Below, piece after piece: positions 51,001 through 62,299 of a stretch of 64,000 nt of DNA. The position numbers and the translations under genes were made by a program. Source of the DNA: Telopea speciosissima (taxonomy: Eukaryota > Streptophyta > Magnoliopsida > Proteales > Proteaceae); contig NC_057925.1 of assembly GCF_018873765.1 (NCBI RefSeq), positions 6,459,568-6,523,567 of the forward strand, written 5' to 3'. Numbering within the stretch: position 1 is the stretch's first letter; every line of letters starts with the position of its first letter. Under the pieces are notes generated by a model. That model saw only the letters and a list, made by a program, of their open reading frames with translations. It made no database searches and was not told where the DNA came from.

Positions 51001-51816
51001 TTAAGAGATCCCTCCTCTATTTACCCCCCTTAAGGCTAAAATAACCAATAAATGTAAGCTCCCTAAACTACCTTAACTTTTATTCCCTTTTCCCTACAAC
51101 AAGCCATGGTCCAACTATTGGGCCAAGATTAAACCCATGGTCCTTGAACCAACCCAACTTCTCAAACCTAAAAAGAACCTATTGGCAATAAAACAAAATG
51201 GGCCTTAGGGTCAGTTTAGTTAGGTGCCCTCAAACACTTAGTGGCCTCTAGGTTTAAATAGGTTTTTGTTGGGCTTTAAGTCTTGTTTGGCCATGTCTTT
51301 ACCCATTAGGTCTAGTTAGTTAGTTAGGACATGTTTGGTTTAGCCTTAAGTCTCAAAAGACCTATTAGTCCTTAGGCTTTGTTTGGTTTTGAGTTAAATA
51401 TAAAACTCATTAATTATTTAAGTTAAGTCTTGTGGGCCCACTTTCATGACCCAATTAATAACTTAATGGTAAGGGTGAGGGTCCATTTAGTCTAAGGGTC
51501 TAAGTATGGTGTCCGAGACACGGGAATGTGGTTCCCACAGAAAAATAAACCAAAAAGGCAGATAATAGCACTGGCGGATCATCGAGCGGTTTCATTTCGA
51601 GTGAGTCCGATCGTGACTCTGGTACTGTTGTCAGGGCCCAAACTTCAAGGAAAGCTACGGGGCTTTGGCCCACACCTCCAAAACTTCGAGGGGATTCTTA
51701 TTATAATATTTTGAGTCCAAGGTTATCAGTGTTGACCATAGCCATAAGGCATTACCCTTCAGTAAGGTCTAAATTGCCCCGGGGTATTAGGGTATATTTT
51801 GGGTGCAGGTGTAACA
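48010..51816. mobile_element. Solo LTR of a Ty3/gypsy element, 3.8 kb
   Basis: The sequence starts TGTCACACCCC and ends GGTGTAACA, ends typical of long LTRs in Tekay/Del-type chromoviruses. A perfect 5-bp target duplication ATAAC flanks it (48,005-48,009 and 51,817-51,821), and D1 shows the empty site at about 4665-4680. No gag or pol coding was seen, so it is a solo LTR. Contents include an (AT)n run near 49,158 and a CTT-rich stretch at 50,755-50,965. Confidence 0.85.
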
Positions 51817-52134
51817 ATAACCCAGAAGCATCATGATATTTGGGTTCCTTAGATGGATCACCTTCCAAATTACATTAAAGAATTGTTCCTCTTCATGAAT
51901 AGAAAGTCCCACCATGTTGATGCTCTTCACAGCCAAAATCTGTGGAAAACCCACAACACTCATCCATGGCTCAAACTATGAATATATATTCTCCTATCCT
52001 ATAACAATATAATCCATTAGTTCAGGTACCAAAATCATACTTGGCCATTAGGAAATTAAGCTTTATAAACAAAACCCCTATGACCTCCCCAAGAATGTTC
52101 TCCTCACTGAAGCTGCTAGTAGCAGATTGAATCT

Positions 52135-53648
52135 TCTTACCATATGAGTTTTCATAATCTTGTATATATGCTGACTAAGCTAATTGATTCTAATTTATTC
52201 TTTCCATTACACAAAGCAATATCTTAGGATGTGATTAGGCAGTAATATGGGATGATTCATCCCTTGTATTTTGTAATAATCTTGTATAACTTCAACCCTC
52301 ATATCAATGGATAAGACACACAAAATCTTTCCATTCATTTTATCATTTTATGCCAATCTTCAATATGCTTAACATGGTATCAGCCTAGCACGGTTCTAGG
52401 ACACTTGCTTTTCTTCTCCAATGGACGGCACCACCACAACCCTCCCTGCCGCCACCGCTGCCACCACCATTTTACCTACTTCTCCTTATTTCCTCCACAG
52501 TTTCGATCAGCCGGGCACGCCACTCTTCACCCCGCTACTTGATGGCGATAACTTTCCAACTTGGAATCGCGCCATGATCATGGCTCTTGAAGCCAAGAAC
52601 AAACTCCAATTTCTTGATGGCTCCTTGCCCAAACCGGAGCCAACTTCGGCCGATCTCTCTTCTTGGATTCGTTGCAATAGTATGCTTCGTTCTTAGATCG
52701 TTCACTCTACGGTTCCAACTATTGCACACAGTATCCTTTGGTTCGATACTGCTCGTGATGCCTGGCTCGACCTGCAGGCTCGCTTCTCTCAAAAGAATGC
52801 ACCTCGAATTTTTGAGATCCGCCGCTCTATCTCCATTTTGCGCCAAGATCATGATTCCATCTCGGCCTACTACACCAAACTCAAGGGTCTCTGCAATGAG
52901 CTTTCTTCCTATCGCACCCTCTCGTCATGTACTTGCGGCACCGCTACCACCCTTCATGGCCGGTTTGAAGCCGACTCTCTTATGGATTTCTTACAAGGCC
53001 TCAATGATTCTTACTCGGCTGTTCGCAGCCAGATTCTTTTGATGGATCCTCTTCCATCGGTTGCCAAGGCTTATTCCTTGCTGTTGCAGGAGGAGCGCCA
53101 ACGCAATGGATAAGACACAAAATCTTTCCATTCATTTTATCATTTTATGACAATCTTCTATATGCTTAACATGGTATCAGCCTAGCATGGTTCTAGCACA
53201 CTTGTTTTTCATGAACGAACCAAGCACATCGAGATCGACTACCATGTTGTTCGTGAAAAACTTCAACAGGGGTTCCTACAGCCAATTAAGATTGCTAGCT
53301 CCGACCAATTAGCCGATCTCTTCACCAAGTCCCTCCGTCGTGAACCATTTCGGCATCTCAGTTCCAAGTTAGGCGTTTGTGACCTCCACGCTCCAACTTG
53401 AGGGGGAGTCTTACCATATGAGTTTTCATAATCTTGTATATATGTTGACTAAGCTAATTGATTCTAATTTATTCTTTCCATTACACAAAGCAATATCTTA
53501 GGATGTGATTAGGCACTAATATGGGATAATTGATCCCTTGTATCTTGTAATAATCTTGTATAAATTCAACCCTCATATCAATGGATAAGACACACAAAAT
53601 CTTTCCATTCGTTTTATCATGTTATGCCAATCTTCTATATGCTTAACA
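52135..53648 (+). mobile_element. Small Ty1/Copia derivative, non-autonomous, 1.5 kb
   Basis: LTRs of 240 bp each (52,135-52,374 and 53,409-53,648) begin TCTTACCATATGAG and end ATGCTTAACA. A 5-bp target duplication AATCT flanks the element (52,130-52,134 and 53,649-53,653), and D1 has the empty site near 4995. A primer site TGGTATCAGC follows the 5' LTR, and GAGGGGGAG precedes the 3' LTR. The interior holds a gag fragment (about 52,421-53,112; LLDGDNFPTWNRAM), then a second copy of the LTR tail plus primer site (about 53,106-53,200), then the end of RNase H (DQLADLFTKSL). It is broken and cannot code for a full set. The LTRs differ at about 9 of 240 positions. Confidence 0.9.
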
Positions 53649-53963
53649 AATCTCTACCAGGGTGTTGGTTTTGCAATTGACCAGTTTCTGCTACCTACTG
53701 AGAAACTCCCCTCAATCCCCTCCTTCAATTCTGTAATGCCGAACAGAGAGTATGTGTCATGTACTGATTGTGGGAGCCGGGAGAACTACAAGGAAAGGAA
53801 TTGGGAAAATAAATTTTCTCTTTTTGGCACAAATATTAGTGATATCCACTGGTGACAAACAGAAATATCAAAAGCTTGTTTTAAAGTTCCCCTCAGCCCA
53901 ACCCAAAGAAAGCGACTTGAAAATTTGCAATTATCAATTTTTTATTCATAATTATCTTTAGGG

Positions 53964-54150
53964 TGAAGGAACGCCACCCGGTCGTGCCACAAGTCACCCC
54001 TGCGCCCTAACATAGGGGCGCGTGAAATGATCACCACACCCCTTGGAACCTTGGAAATGACCATGGGTGTGATGGTCATTTTGCACGCCCCTATGTCAAG
54101 GCACAAGGGTGGCGTGTATGATCGGGTAGCATTCTCTATCTGTGCACATT
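53964..54150. repeat. Hairpin repeat (family A) in D2
   Basis: Arms pair GAACGCCACCCGGTC with GATCGGGTAGCATTC, and CATAGGGGCGCGTGAAATGA with its partner ending CACGCCCCTATG. Core copies are GAAATGATCACCACACCCC and AAATGACCATGGGTGTG. This is the counterpart of the longer palindrome at 5092-5318. Confidence 0.8.
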
Positions 54151-54485
54151 GGTGTCATAGTCTCCCTTTATATATAGGGTTGGGCATGCAGATCTCAGTA
54201 AACTAACATCATGCACCAATCATAAGGCATGACACAAAAGGGCAAGAAGGTCTTTTTCAAAGGAGAAGGAGAGAGGATGACACATGCTAGGCACCCTAGT
54301 GCTGACGAGCCTAGCCAGTTCCCATATATATAAAAAAAACTTTAAACATAATATATTAAACTTGAGTCATCTCAAGCATAGTTTTTCTAAATGTTAGCTA
54401 CCCAAATGTAATAGTATACCTTTCTTTTTGTCTTTTTTGTAAAGACCTTCCTATTTTATTATGGAAAGAAGAGCATATAACAAAA

Positions 54486-54978
54486 TTTAATGTGGACGGC
54501 GCAAGCAAAGGTAACCCTGGCAATACAGGTATAGGAGGAATCTGTAGATCGTTCAACTCGTCTTTCATTTGCTGTTTTTCTTTGGGGATCAGCTGGAACT
54601 ACACTCTGGTAACATAAACTATGGCAATCAGACACGCTCTTGTTACTGCCTCAAACATGGGTTTCTCCTACTTGATCATCGAGAGCGATAATCTATTAGT
54701 CATAGATATTCTCTCTCGAAAAGTCAATTCCATGCCTTGGAGGATCTCGGCTTTAATCAATGATTGTTGGTCCTACTTCCCTTATTCGCAATAGTTCTAT
54801 TCAGACACTCTCAGAGGAGCGAACGGAGTTGTTGATCATCTTGCCTCCATTGGTGCAGCCTCTCAATCAAATTGTATCTAGAATGACTCCCCTCCTAGTA
54901 GCATTTCCTTTTCTATTTTTGTACACTCTTCGGGAACTTTGTTCCTTCATTAAGAAAGTATTTTGACCTAAAAAACAA
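54486..54978 (+). mobile_element. LINE fragment with plant L1 RNase H domain
   Basis: A frame beginning FNVDGASKGNPGNTGIGGI and continuing with a RHAL...LIIESDNLLV stretch resembles the archaeal-type RNase H found at the C-terminus of some plant L1 elements. It is about 490 bp, consistent with 5' truncation, and carries in-frame stops. A 16-bp target duplication flanks it: AGAGCATATAACAAAA (54,470-54,485) and AGAGCACATAACAAAA (54,979-54,994). D1 shows the empty site near 5630. There is no long poly(A) tail, only CCTAAAAAACAA. Confidence 0.8.
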
Positions 54979-55124
54979 AGAGCACATAACAAAAGGGGAG
55001 GGAGGAACACTAACCGATCGTGTAGCTCCTACGCCCAAACTCAGGAACATGTGAAATTACCGTTCCAGTCCATAGAAACCTCATTCATGTTGATGCCTGT
55101 GCACATACTCTCATTGGCCCCCAC

Positions 55125-55337
55125 CATGGTTTGTGATCTCGGTATCGGCTGGATCGGATCGGATTGACCGATACGGATCGGGATCGCCCAAACTCGGGTA
55201 AATATGAAACTTTTGTCCCTATTTACTTATAATAAAAAAAAAGTACTTTTTTTACATTTTTACCCGTCCGTACAGCTGAATCAGATCTGTATCGGAATCT
55301 GTCTCGGCGGATACCGATCCGATACCTCAAACCATGG
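55125..55337. mobile_element. MITE with CATGGTTT/AAACCATG ends
   Basis: The 213-bp element starts CATGGTTTGTGATCTCGGTATCGG and ends CCGATACCTCAAACCATGG. It has 7-bp flanks CCCCCAC on both sides. The interior is rich in GGATCGGATCGG words. Related, diverged sequence lies in both D1 (about 3824-3990) and D2 (about 47,366-47,560). Confidence 0.7.
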
Positions 55338-55674
55338 CCCCCACACTGGTGCAGGGACTACACGCCGAGATATAGATCCCTTACCACCCCAGAAAAAAAA
55401 AAATTAGAGCAATGGCCGTAAATGCATTTTTCTCCCATGAACATGGTATATTATTATCCCCTGCATCACGTTCTAGCTGGGTCTCTGACTCTCTGTTCTA
55501 TCAGGGGAAAAAATGGCGTTTCAGGGTCTATGAAATGTAAAATTTGGCCAGTAGCCAACGAGTCAAGGACCCACGTGGGGAATCTGCCACCTTCGGCAGC
55601 AGTTGGGACTTGGAAGTTGGAACACTCGTCGTTCACTGTTATTCTTCCGCCGTAGTATTTTCAAGTTCGATTCA

Positions 55675-56938
55675 ATGGCGGAAACAAATAAGGATACAAA
55701 AACTGAAGCTGATGAAGAAGATTACATGGGCGATCTCTCTCTATTCCTCCCTCCCGAAACCACTGAGTCTTCTAAAATCTCTCAAAAAAAGGTAATCCAT
55801 GGTTCCTTGATTTCTCTTCCTTTTTAACTTTTCTTCGCCAGTTTACAGAACCCTAACTTCTCTCTTCTTCACAGAACTCCAACACCAAAACCCTCATCAA
55901 TCAACCCTCAACGAAGAAACTGAAGACCTTAAACTGGCAAGAACACCGGAGACTCGATCGAGAGCGGAAGCAGAGAGACGAAGACGATCAAACCCTAGCG
56001 AAACTAGATTATGCGATACCTCAATCCAACATTGGGTTCAAGATGTTGAAGCAGATGGGGTACAATCCCGGTTCAGCGCTGGGCAAGGACGGATCCGGTC
56101 TGGCCGAACCGGTTTGTCTCGAGATACGGCGGTCGAGGGCGGGAATTGGGAGGGAAGACCCGCACAAGGAAAAGCAAAGGAGAGAAGAAGCCATAGCGGA
56201 GATGATGAGCAAGAAGGAAGAGGCTTTAATGGCCGAGTTCGGTTCTCGACAAAAGTCTCAATGGAGAAGCCGCAAGATTGCTGGTGACTTCAGTAAGGCC
56301 AAAGCGGCACTTGCCCAGTTGGAGAACAGGGAGGTTATCGAATCCGATAAGGAAGACGAAGACAGTGATGGAGATGAAGAGGAAGAGGAGGAAGAAGAAG
56401 AAGAGATAACAGAAGAGGTTTGTTTCTCGTCATGGATTGAATTCTGTCGTTTAATCTGTGCCTTTGCTTCTAACTTTCGTATGCATCAAGTGGAGTTTGC
56501 AACTCTGAATTCTTTAATTCAAGAGAATCAAAAAATCCATTGCGGAGTTGAGTGGCCTCACCATGTTGGTCATTAGCTCTGAAAAACAGAATAGGTTAGA
56601 CAAATTCAATTGCTTTGATCCTTGAGATGGGTTAGATAGCCAGTGGTCATCCAGTTCAATGCCGAGCTTTTTACTTGGTGGGTTTTGTTTAGGTTGCACT
56701 CACAGACATCTTTGGATGCAGGATTTGCAAGAGATATTGATGAAGCTCAGAGATGGACATCGGTATTGCCTCTTCTGCGGATGTCAGGTAAGATGAAGAT
56801 CCATACTTATACCTTCAGGATTTATTTCTAAGCATGGCAAATTCTGATTGTTTTCCATTCATACTGTTCTTGTTTCAGTATGAATCAGTGGAGGCACTGT
56901 TATCCAACTGTCCAGGAACTAATGAGGATGACCATTGA
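55675..56938 (+). CDS. GPATCH11-like: G-patch domain protein, GPATCH11/CCDC75-like, complete
   Basis: Four exons 55675-55791, 55875-56417, 56722-56787 and 56879-56938, all GT-AG and in frame, encode 261 residues. The order is: an acidic N-terminus with DYMGDLSLFLPP, a charged linker (WQEHRRLDRERKQRDED), a G-patch from about residue 92 (IGFKMLKQMGYNPGSALGK, GLAEPV), a basic helix, a glutamate-rich tail ending EEEITEE, and a C-terminal piece with HRYCLFCGCQ and LLSNCPGTNEDDH. That last pattern, CxxCxC followed by NCPG, matches the end of GPATCH11. Human GPATCH11 is similar in length. G-patch proteins typically activate DEAH helicases in RNA processing; the exact role of this one is inferred. 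The upstream DNA is shared with the truncated copy at 5959. Confidence 0.9.
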
Positions 56939-57849
56939 ATCTGCTCCAACTATAGAACTCAGTGAGAGATACAAGTGGATTCTATGTTCAAGAGTCGATC
57001 CCATGACCTCCTGGGACCCTGCAACCATCACTCACCACTTTAGGATAGAACCACATCAGAAGTGCAGTCCAAGAGCTGTTTGTGTTTGGGGTGTGGTAAT
57101 TGCAGTTAGAGATAAGTGTGAGGGTTCTTCCTTCCACAGCTTCACCATAGCATAACAATATTGATTGTATACATTTCACATTATCCAAAATGGAAATACA
57201 ATCGGAAAAAAAAGTACCCATTGTCTCACTTGTTTAATTGTTCTCATTAATTAACTACCAGCAGTATGTGGAATTTACCCTTCAGGGCAAATTGCAATGC
57301 AGATCATCAGCATTTGAGCATGTTCTACCGAATGAATATTTGCTAATTCACTGGATTTTGGTGATCCACATAGCACCCTCAGATGTCTTTCTCCATCTCA
57401 GGTTGTGGCCACGGTTTATACCTGACTGGTTTGTTTTAGGAGATCTGCTCTTATTTACAAGATCAAGTTTTGACAAAGACATCTTAAACAGTCATATACA
57501 CTGACCATACAATTACTGGAAAATGAAAATACCACTCCACAGGATTGAGATGTCCATCAATTAAGTTAATACAGATAATACCATTCCAAAGCATGTCTTA
57601 AGTAATATTGTTTCAAACCACCATAAGTGCCTACGCAGCGGCGACAATATTGTTAGTTCTGACAACATTCACACATACTAATCAAGGGTCCTCTTTCCCA
57701 ATGACAGCAAATGTAGCCCACTAGGCTCAAACTCAGAATATAGCTGAGTAAATTTAAGAGTCACTAGTAGCATAAAATGGAAAACATTAGACATCCATTC
57801 TAATCTGGAGACTGGACAGAAGCAATCCAAGTACTAGAACAGTCAGTCT
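56939..57849. other. Intergenic between convergent G-patch and SPL genes
   Basis: This stretch should contain the 3' untranslated regions of both genes. The open frames here have no recognisable motif, and I see no repeat. Confidence 0.5.
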
Positions 57850-58734
57850 CTAGAGAGACCAGTGCATCTGGTTATTGGAAGAGCCACATGCCCTAGCATT
57901 TCCTAGTCCAATGTCTTGACGGCTTCTCTGATGAGCTAACTCAAGCTCATCAGAGAACTGAAAATCAATACATTGTGAGACTTGTCCAACACCCAGATCA
58001 TGTGGCATTTGCTGTGAACGACTAATACCGGCTGCATTGCCCTTGAAACTCCATGTGTTTCTTGCTATGTCACTTGCTAAAGGACCATGTGGTGCTACTG
58101 AATGAAACACTGAAGCTCCTTCCGCATCTTTTAAGTTGTCCACTGCAAGACCAGATGCATGATTTCTGGAGCCCCATGGCTGATTTGACAGAAGAGAGAG
58201 AGCACATCTGGAGTCAGAGACTCCTGCAAAACATTCATTCGAAGGAATTCTGGCATTGGAGAAGGCCGTTCCACCTGTTGTATACATGTGGGATCCATGA
58301 GAGAAGACATTAGCTGGTCGGCTTTCTGGGTTCCCTTGCCATGGATGTGGAAACAATTTCCCCATAGTCATTGGTTGGTTGCCATGCCGATCGCTGTCAC
58401 TTGCGGTTGGCCATACTTCCCTCGTAGGCAGTCTTGACTGCATTGAGAAATCCATGAGAAAGCCTCCAACTCTACTACTGGCTGCTGTCAATTAATCATC
58501 AAAATTTTAAACCAATCACCAAATTGAGATAAAATATGACTGAAAAATGCAGTTTTAGTCCCCTCCCAAAGCAATTATACTGATCTTGTCTAACCATGGA
58601 AAGATGACGACAGCTGCCCAAAGCGTGAAGCTAATAAAGAGCCAGGTGATGGCTTTCTACGACGCTCATTATGCCCTGCCAAACGTCTACGACAACTCCG
58701 CTTCCCTTGGTCAAATTCGGGAAGCTGATGAAAC
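57850..58734 (-). CDS. SPL: SQUAMOSA promoter-binding-like (SPL) transcription factor, last two exons
   Basis: Exon 58734-58595 encodes the C-terminal half of the SBP DNA-binding domain: [20 protein letters not shown] followed by GHNERRRKP, which includes the second zinc-binding part and the nuclear localisation signal. A 110-bp intron leads to the last exon from about 58,484 to the stop at 57,850. It encodes [22 protein letters not shown] and the C-terminus NNQMHWSL. This order matches miR156-targeted SPL proteins of the SPL13/16/17 type. The first half of the SBP domain (a separate exon in SPL genes) was not found between 58,735 and 64,000, so either intron 1 exceeds 5.2 kb or this is a detached 3' part. 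SPL proteins bind GTAC motifs and control phase change and inflorescence form. Confidence 0.9.
58186..58205 (-). promoter_or_regulatory. miR156/157 target site in SPL mRNA
   Basis: The minus strand reads GTGCTCTCTCTCTTCTGTCA, the canonical miR156 target found in SPL genes. It is in frame within the coding exon as ALSLLS. The plus-strand complement differs from the known miR156a sequence at one position, which is usual for SPL targets. Confidence 0.95.
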
Positions 58735-59500
58735 CTGTGAATGAACTACCACAGATGATGTTAATCTAAAGAACACATACAGGACTAAATAGCCAGAAAC
58801 ATGGAAAAAGAATGAATTATTTTTAGATGAAAATAAATACACATTCAAGAATTTCTAGTTGATCAGCTAATCAAATAAATGAAAAGCGGTAATGACGTAT
58901 GTAAGCTTCCTTTGTCTTAAGGGTCCAAGTTGTCAACAAGGCTATGTTTAAGCATTATACATACATAAACCAGCCAATCTTCTAGGAGGAACACATTGAG
59001 CTATTGAATTGAAATAAATCTTTAGAGAAGAATTGCTGATCCCCACCATGACTTTGTCCTTTCACGGTGCTGTTTGAAGGCCTGGGGCCTGGTTACCACT
59101 AACCATAGAAGAGTACTTACCTGTGCCAAGTGCTGCTATCTTCTTCCAACTTTCAAGTTTCAAAGTGAACAAATAAGGATTCTTACTCCTTTTTTTACCC
59201 CTGTTGTTAGTTTTCTTAATTTATATTATATAGTCTTGATACATTATTGGGTCTACTAATCTATCATTGCTTTTTTTATTTTTACATAGCAAAAGGTGCA
59301 CATGTGGTCCTATGTTGGGTGAGAGAGAAGAGAGAGGAGAATAGTTTAAATAAGTGTAAATGCAAAAACTATGAAATCAAGACATGCTTTGCTTACTTCA
59401 ATTCATCAGTAGACATATGTTTGTAGTTTTTTTTTCCCAAGAGAGAGAGAGAGAGAGAGAATTGATGAAGCAGGGGGGAGTGGATGGGGTGTGTGTGTGT

Positions 59501-59549
<49 letters not shown>

Positions 59550-59989
59550 GGAGGAGGAGGAGGAGGAGCGAGTAAATATAGAGGGGAGAGTTGGAGAGCC
59601 AGATAGGGAAGTGGAGAAATAACTTTTAGGATTATACAGACTATTTATATAAACCAAACAATCAAAAGGTAGTTCGTAGTTTTAAATAATAGTACGATTT
59701 ACAGCATAAAAAATGGGAAAAGATCATACTTGTCTAAACCATTGTAAAGTTTTATATCTGCCCCACTATTTTGAAGATCAACAGTATATCAGTACGTCAT
59801 CCTGTAAATAGGTGGAATCTGTTTAACAATATTGAAGATTAATTGAAGAATCAAACAGCAACTGTAGTTATTAAAAAAGAAAAGGGGGGGGGGGGCAAAA
59901 AAATAAGACACTGCTACTGCTGGTCTGTTGCTGGGTTTCCAATATATTTTCCAGAAAATGATAAGTTTGCTTATTTGAGGGGCTAATAA
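58735..59989. other. Probable SPL intron 1, with GA repeats
   Basis: No coding was recognised. GA-rich runs at about 59,440-59,460 and 59,503-59,547 are followed by (GGA)n; a G-tract is at about 59,886. If the SPL gene is whole, this and the following elements lie in its first intron. Confidence 0.5.
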
Positions 59990-61389
59990 TGCAGATCAAA
60001 AGAAGGATTTGCTTGTGGAGGGCTTAAGAGAGAGAATAAGAGAAAGAAATAGAAGATAAGGGGTTGTTCCGGGACTGAACATTACCCATAAATAATAATT
60101 TATAAGAAAGATGGCAGAGGAGAGAAAGGAGAGGCACAATCTCCACTTAATACTAATCCTTGAACTCATTCCATTATCAAATCGTTGGGATTGGTGATAG
60201 GCTTACATAACAAATATTGAACCAGTCTCCCAATTGCACTCTATGGGAGGTTTCCTGAACAGACAATAAAACTGAAAATAGAAACTACTCAAAACTCAAA
60301 AGTAGAAACAAATAAAAAAAATAAACTGACCTAAACAAGGTCAAATTTATACGAACCTAATCCAGACCAATTATTAAAACATAATAAGCAACAGGTACTG
60401 GTTTTCTTTCTCCTTTCTAGCAGAATGCTGCATCATCAATTCGTTCTTCTTAAAAATAAAACTAAAAACTTGCCCTGGATGGACATTGCCCTCGTGTTTT
60501 GTAGAATGGGAGAATCTTTAACGCACGATCAACAACTGTCCTCCTTGACCCTACAAAATCATTGACCAGACCACGATCCAGTGGTACAAAACCAGCGACA
60601 AAGAGTTCATCGTCGAAGATGCAACTTGAAACAAGAAATCAATTGGAACCATTTTATGCTCCTCCACAAGCTGATCTTCAACGATCAATGGTGCCACCTC
60701 ATCCTCCATCATCAGTGGCTTGTCTTCTTGATCCTCCAGGCACTATTCAACTGAGATCAGCTTGTCAAAGGAAGCATCCATTCTTTAGAATGAGGGCAGC
60801 GGCATCTGACTTCATAGTTGTTTTTGCCGTCTACACTCCTGAAGATGCTTATAAGCTAATCACAAGCATTTCTGATTCACTTTAAATTCTTGAAAGAACA
60901 GGAACCTCTCGTACGGATCAATGACCAGGTTTGCTCTAATATGAATTAATGCAGATCAAAAGAAGGATCTACCTGTGGTGGGTTTAAGAGAGAATAACAG
61001 GTAAAAAAAGAGAAGATGAGGGATTGTTCTGGGACTGTGAACAGCACCCATCAACAGTACTTTAGAAGAAAGATGAGAGAGCGAAGAGAGACAAATGAGA
61101 GGCACCAACCTCCACTTAAAACTAAAACTTAACTTATTCCATTATCGAATTGTTGGGTTTGCCCATAGGCCTAAATAACTTTATAAAAACTCGAAGCAGA
61201 AAATAAAAAAAGAAACAAAGATTGACCCAATCTCCCAATTGCAATCTGTATGGGAGGTTTCCTAAACTGCCTATAAAACTAAAAATAGAATCTACGCAAG
61301 CATAGAAACAAATCAAAAAGGGAAACTGACCTAAACAATACTGGATTTATAGTAGGTTAGTAACCTATTCCAGCCCAACTATTATAATA
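59990..61389 (-). mobile_element. Small LTR-bearing element (TRIM/LARD-like), old
   Basis: Two direct repeats of about 392 and 440 bp (59,990-60,381 and 60,950-61,389) bracket about 570 bp. Read on the minus strand, the LTRs end TTGATCTGCA, and one begins TGTTTTAATAATTGG. A 6-bp flank TAATAA on the plus strand is present on both sides (59,984-59,989 and 61,390-61,395). After the 5' LTR on the minus strand comes CATATTAGAGCAAACC, similar to the Copia primer site TGGTATNAGAGC. No gag or pol is recognisable. LTR divergence is high, so it is old. Confidence 0.6.
60562..60885 (+). other. Unrecognised 107-codon open frame inside the small LTR element
   Basis: The frame is unusually clean for its surroundings and includes RNQLEPFYAPPQADL and DFIVVFAVYTPEDAYKL. 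I do not recognise it. It lies opposite to the inferred orientation of the element and may be captured host sequence or chance. Confidence 0.25.
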
Positions 61390-61639
61390 TAATAAGAAGA
61401 ATAAAGAAATAAAATTGACTCCTTGGGGCCTAACTATCCAAAAAGAAAAAATCCAAACAGAATCTGGCATGAACAGTAACTGTCCAGTACACATGTCAGG
61501 CCTAAACCAGAGAACTGGTTCAAAATTGAAACAATCTAACCCACAAGAACATGATCTTGTACCTAATCGGGTCACTCATTGGGCACCCTTCGAAGAGGCA
61601 AGCAAAGGGATCTCAGATTTAGTCCAGGTTTAGCATTCT

Positions 61640-61835
61640 GAGCCCAGCTGGGTTCCTCCTTATCAAGGTACCATCAAACTGAACTTTCATGGTTGCTTAG
61701 TGGGGAATTTACTCCTCTGAAGGGCTGCAATCTTTAGGGATCCTACTAAAGCCAATATGTCTGCCCTCTAGTCCCATAGGCAAATATTATTCCGCTAAGG
61801 CTGATATTTATTGTACTTTTATTTTGGTCTAGATT
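61640..61835 (+). mobile_element. RNase H relic, probably LINE-derived
   Basis: The translation has VPPYQGTIKLNFHGC and, in another frame, SSPIGKYYSAKADIY, resembling the start and middle of plant L1-type RNase H (KLNFDG, then A.KAE). It is short and disrupted. Confidence 0.45.
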
Positions 61836-62299
61836 TGCAGTTGATAAGGGGCAGATGACTTGTTACAGGAGGTAGGCCCAGCCACAATCATCAATTGGTG
61901 ATTGGGTGATGCCATTTGGGTCCTCACACTCGGAGATTGAAGTTATTCTTTGGTGATGTGACAAAATTGTTCACCGAAAAAACCAAACCATCGGGAGTTC
62001 TCTGGCCTAGCGCTTATCAAGCCAGCCCCTCCTAGATCCCAGTGGCCTCCATAAACTGTTTGACACTTTTCCCTACTCACAGCTCCACCGGACCACCTCC
62101 TCCCCCCCCCCCTTTCCAGCATATCCTCTCGCGCAAGCCACTGCCTCTCCACTCAAATAGCACACCACCCATGCCAGACACCCCCTCTTAAGCCTAACAT
62201 CACACAATCCACTGCTTGCACCACACCTCCCACCATAATCAAATTAGTTAGCCCCCTCCCACCCTGCCTACAGTCAGAGCCCAGCCCACACCACACCTG

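Larger units (their letters stand above)
47105..56420 (+). repeat. Segmental duplication, full copy (D2)
   Basis: This copy is collinear with 3566-6700 in the same orientation. It is interrupted by a solo LTR (48,010-51,816), a Copia derivative (52,135-53,648), a LINE fragment (54,486-54,978) and a MITE-bearing insert (about 55,100-55,475). It lacks the hAT MITE of D1. The match ends inside exon 2 of the G-patch gene, whose remaining exons follow only here. Confidence 0.85.

Noticed and set aside
57238-57504. 88-codon open frame after the G-patch gene
   Set aside because: The gene's complete C-terminus ends at 56,938; this frame has no family features and is probably in the 3' untranslated or intergenic part.
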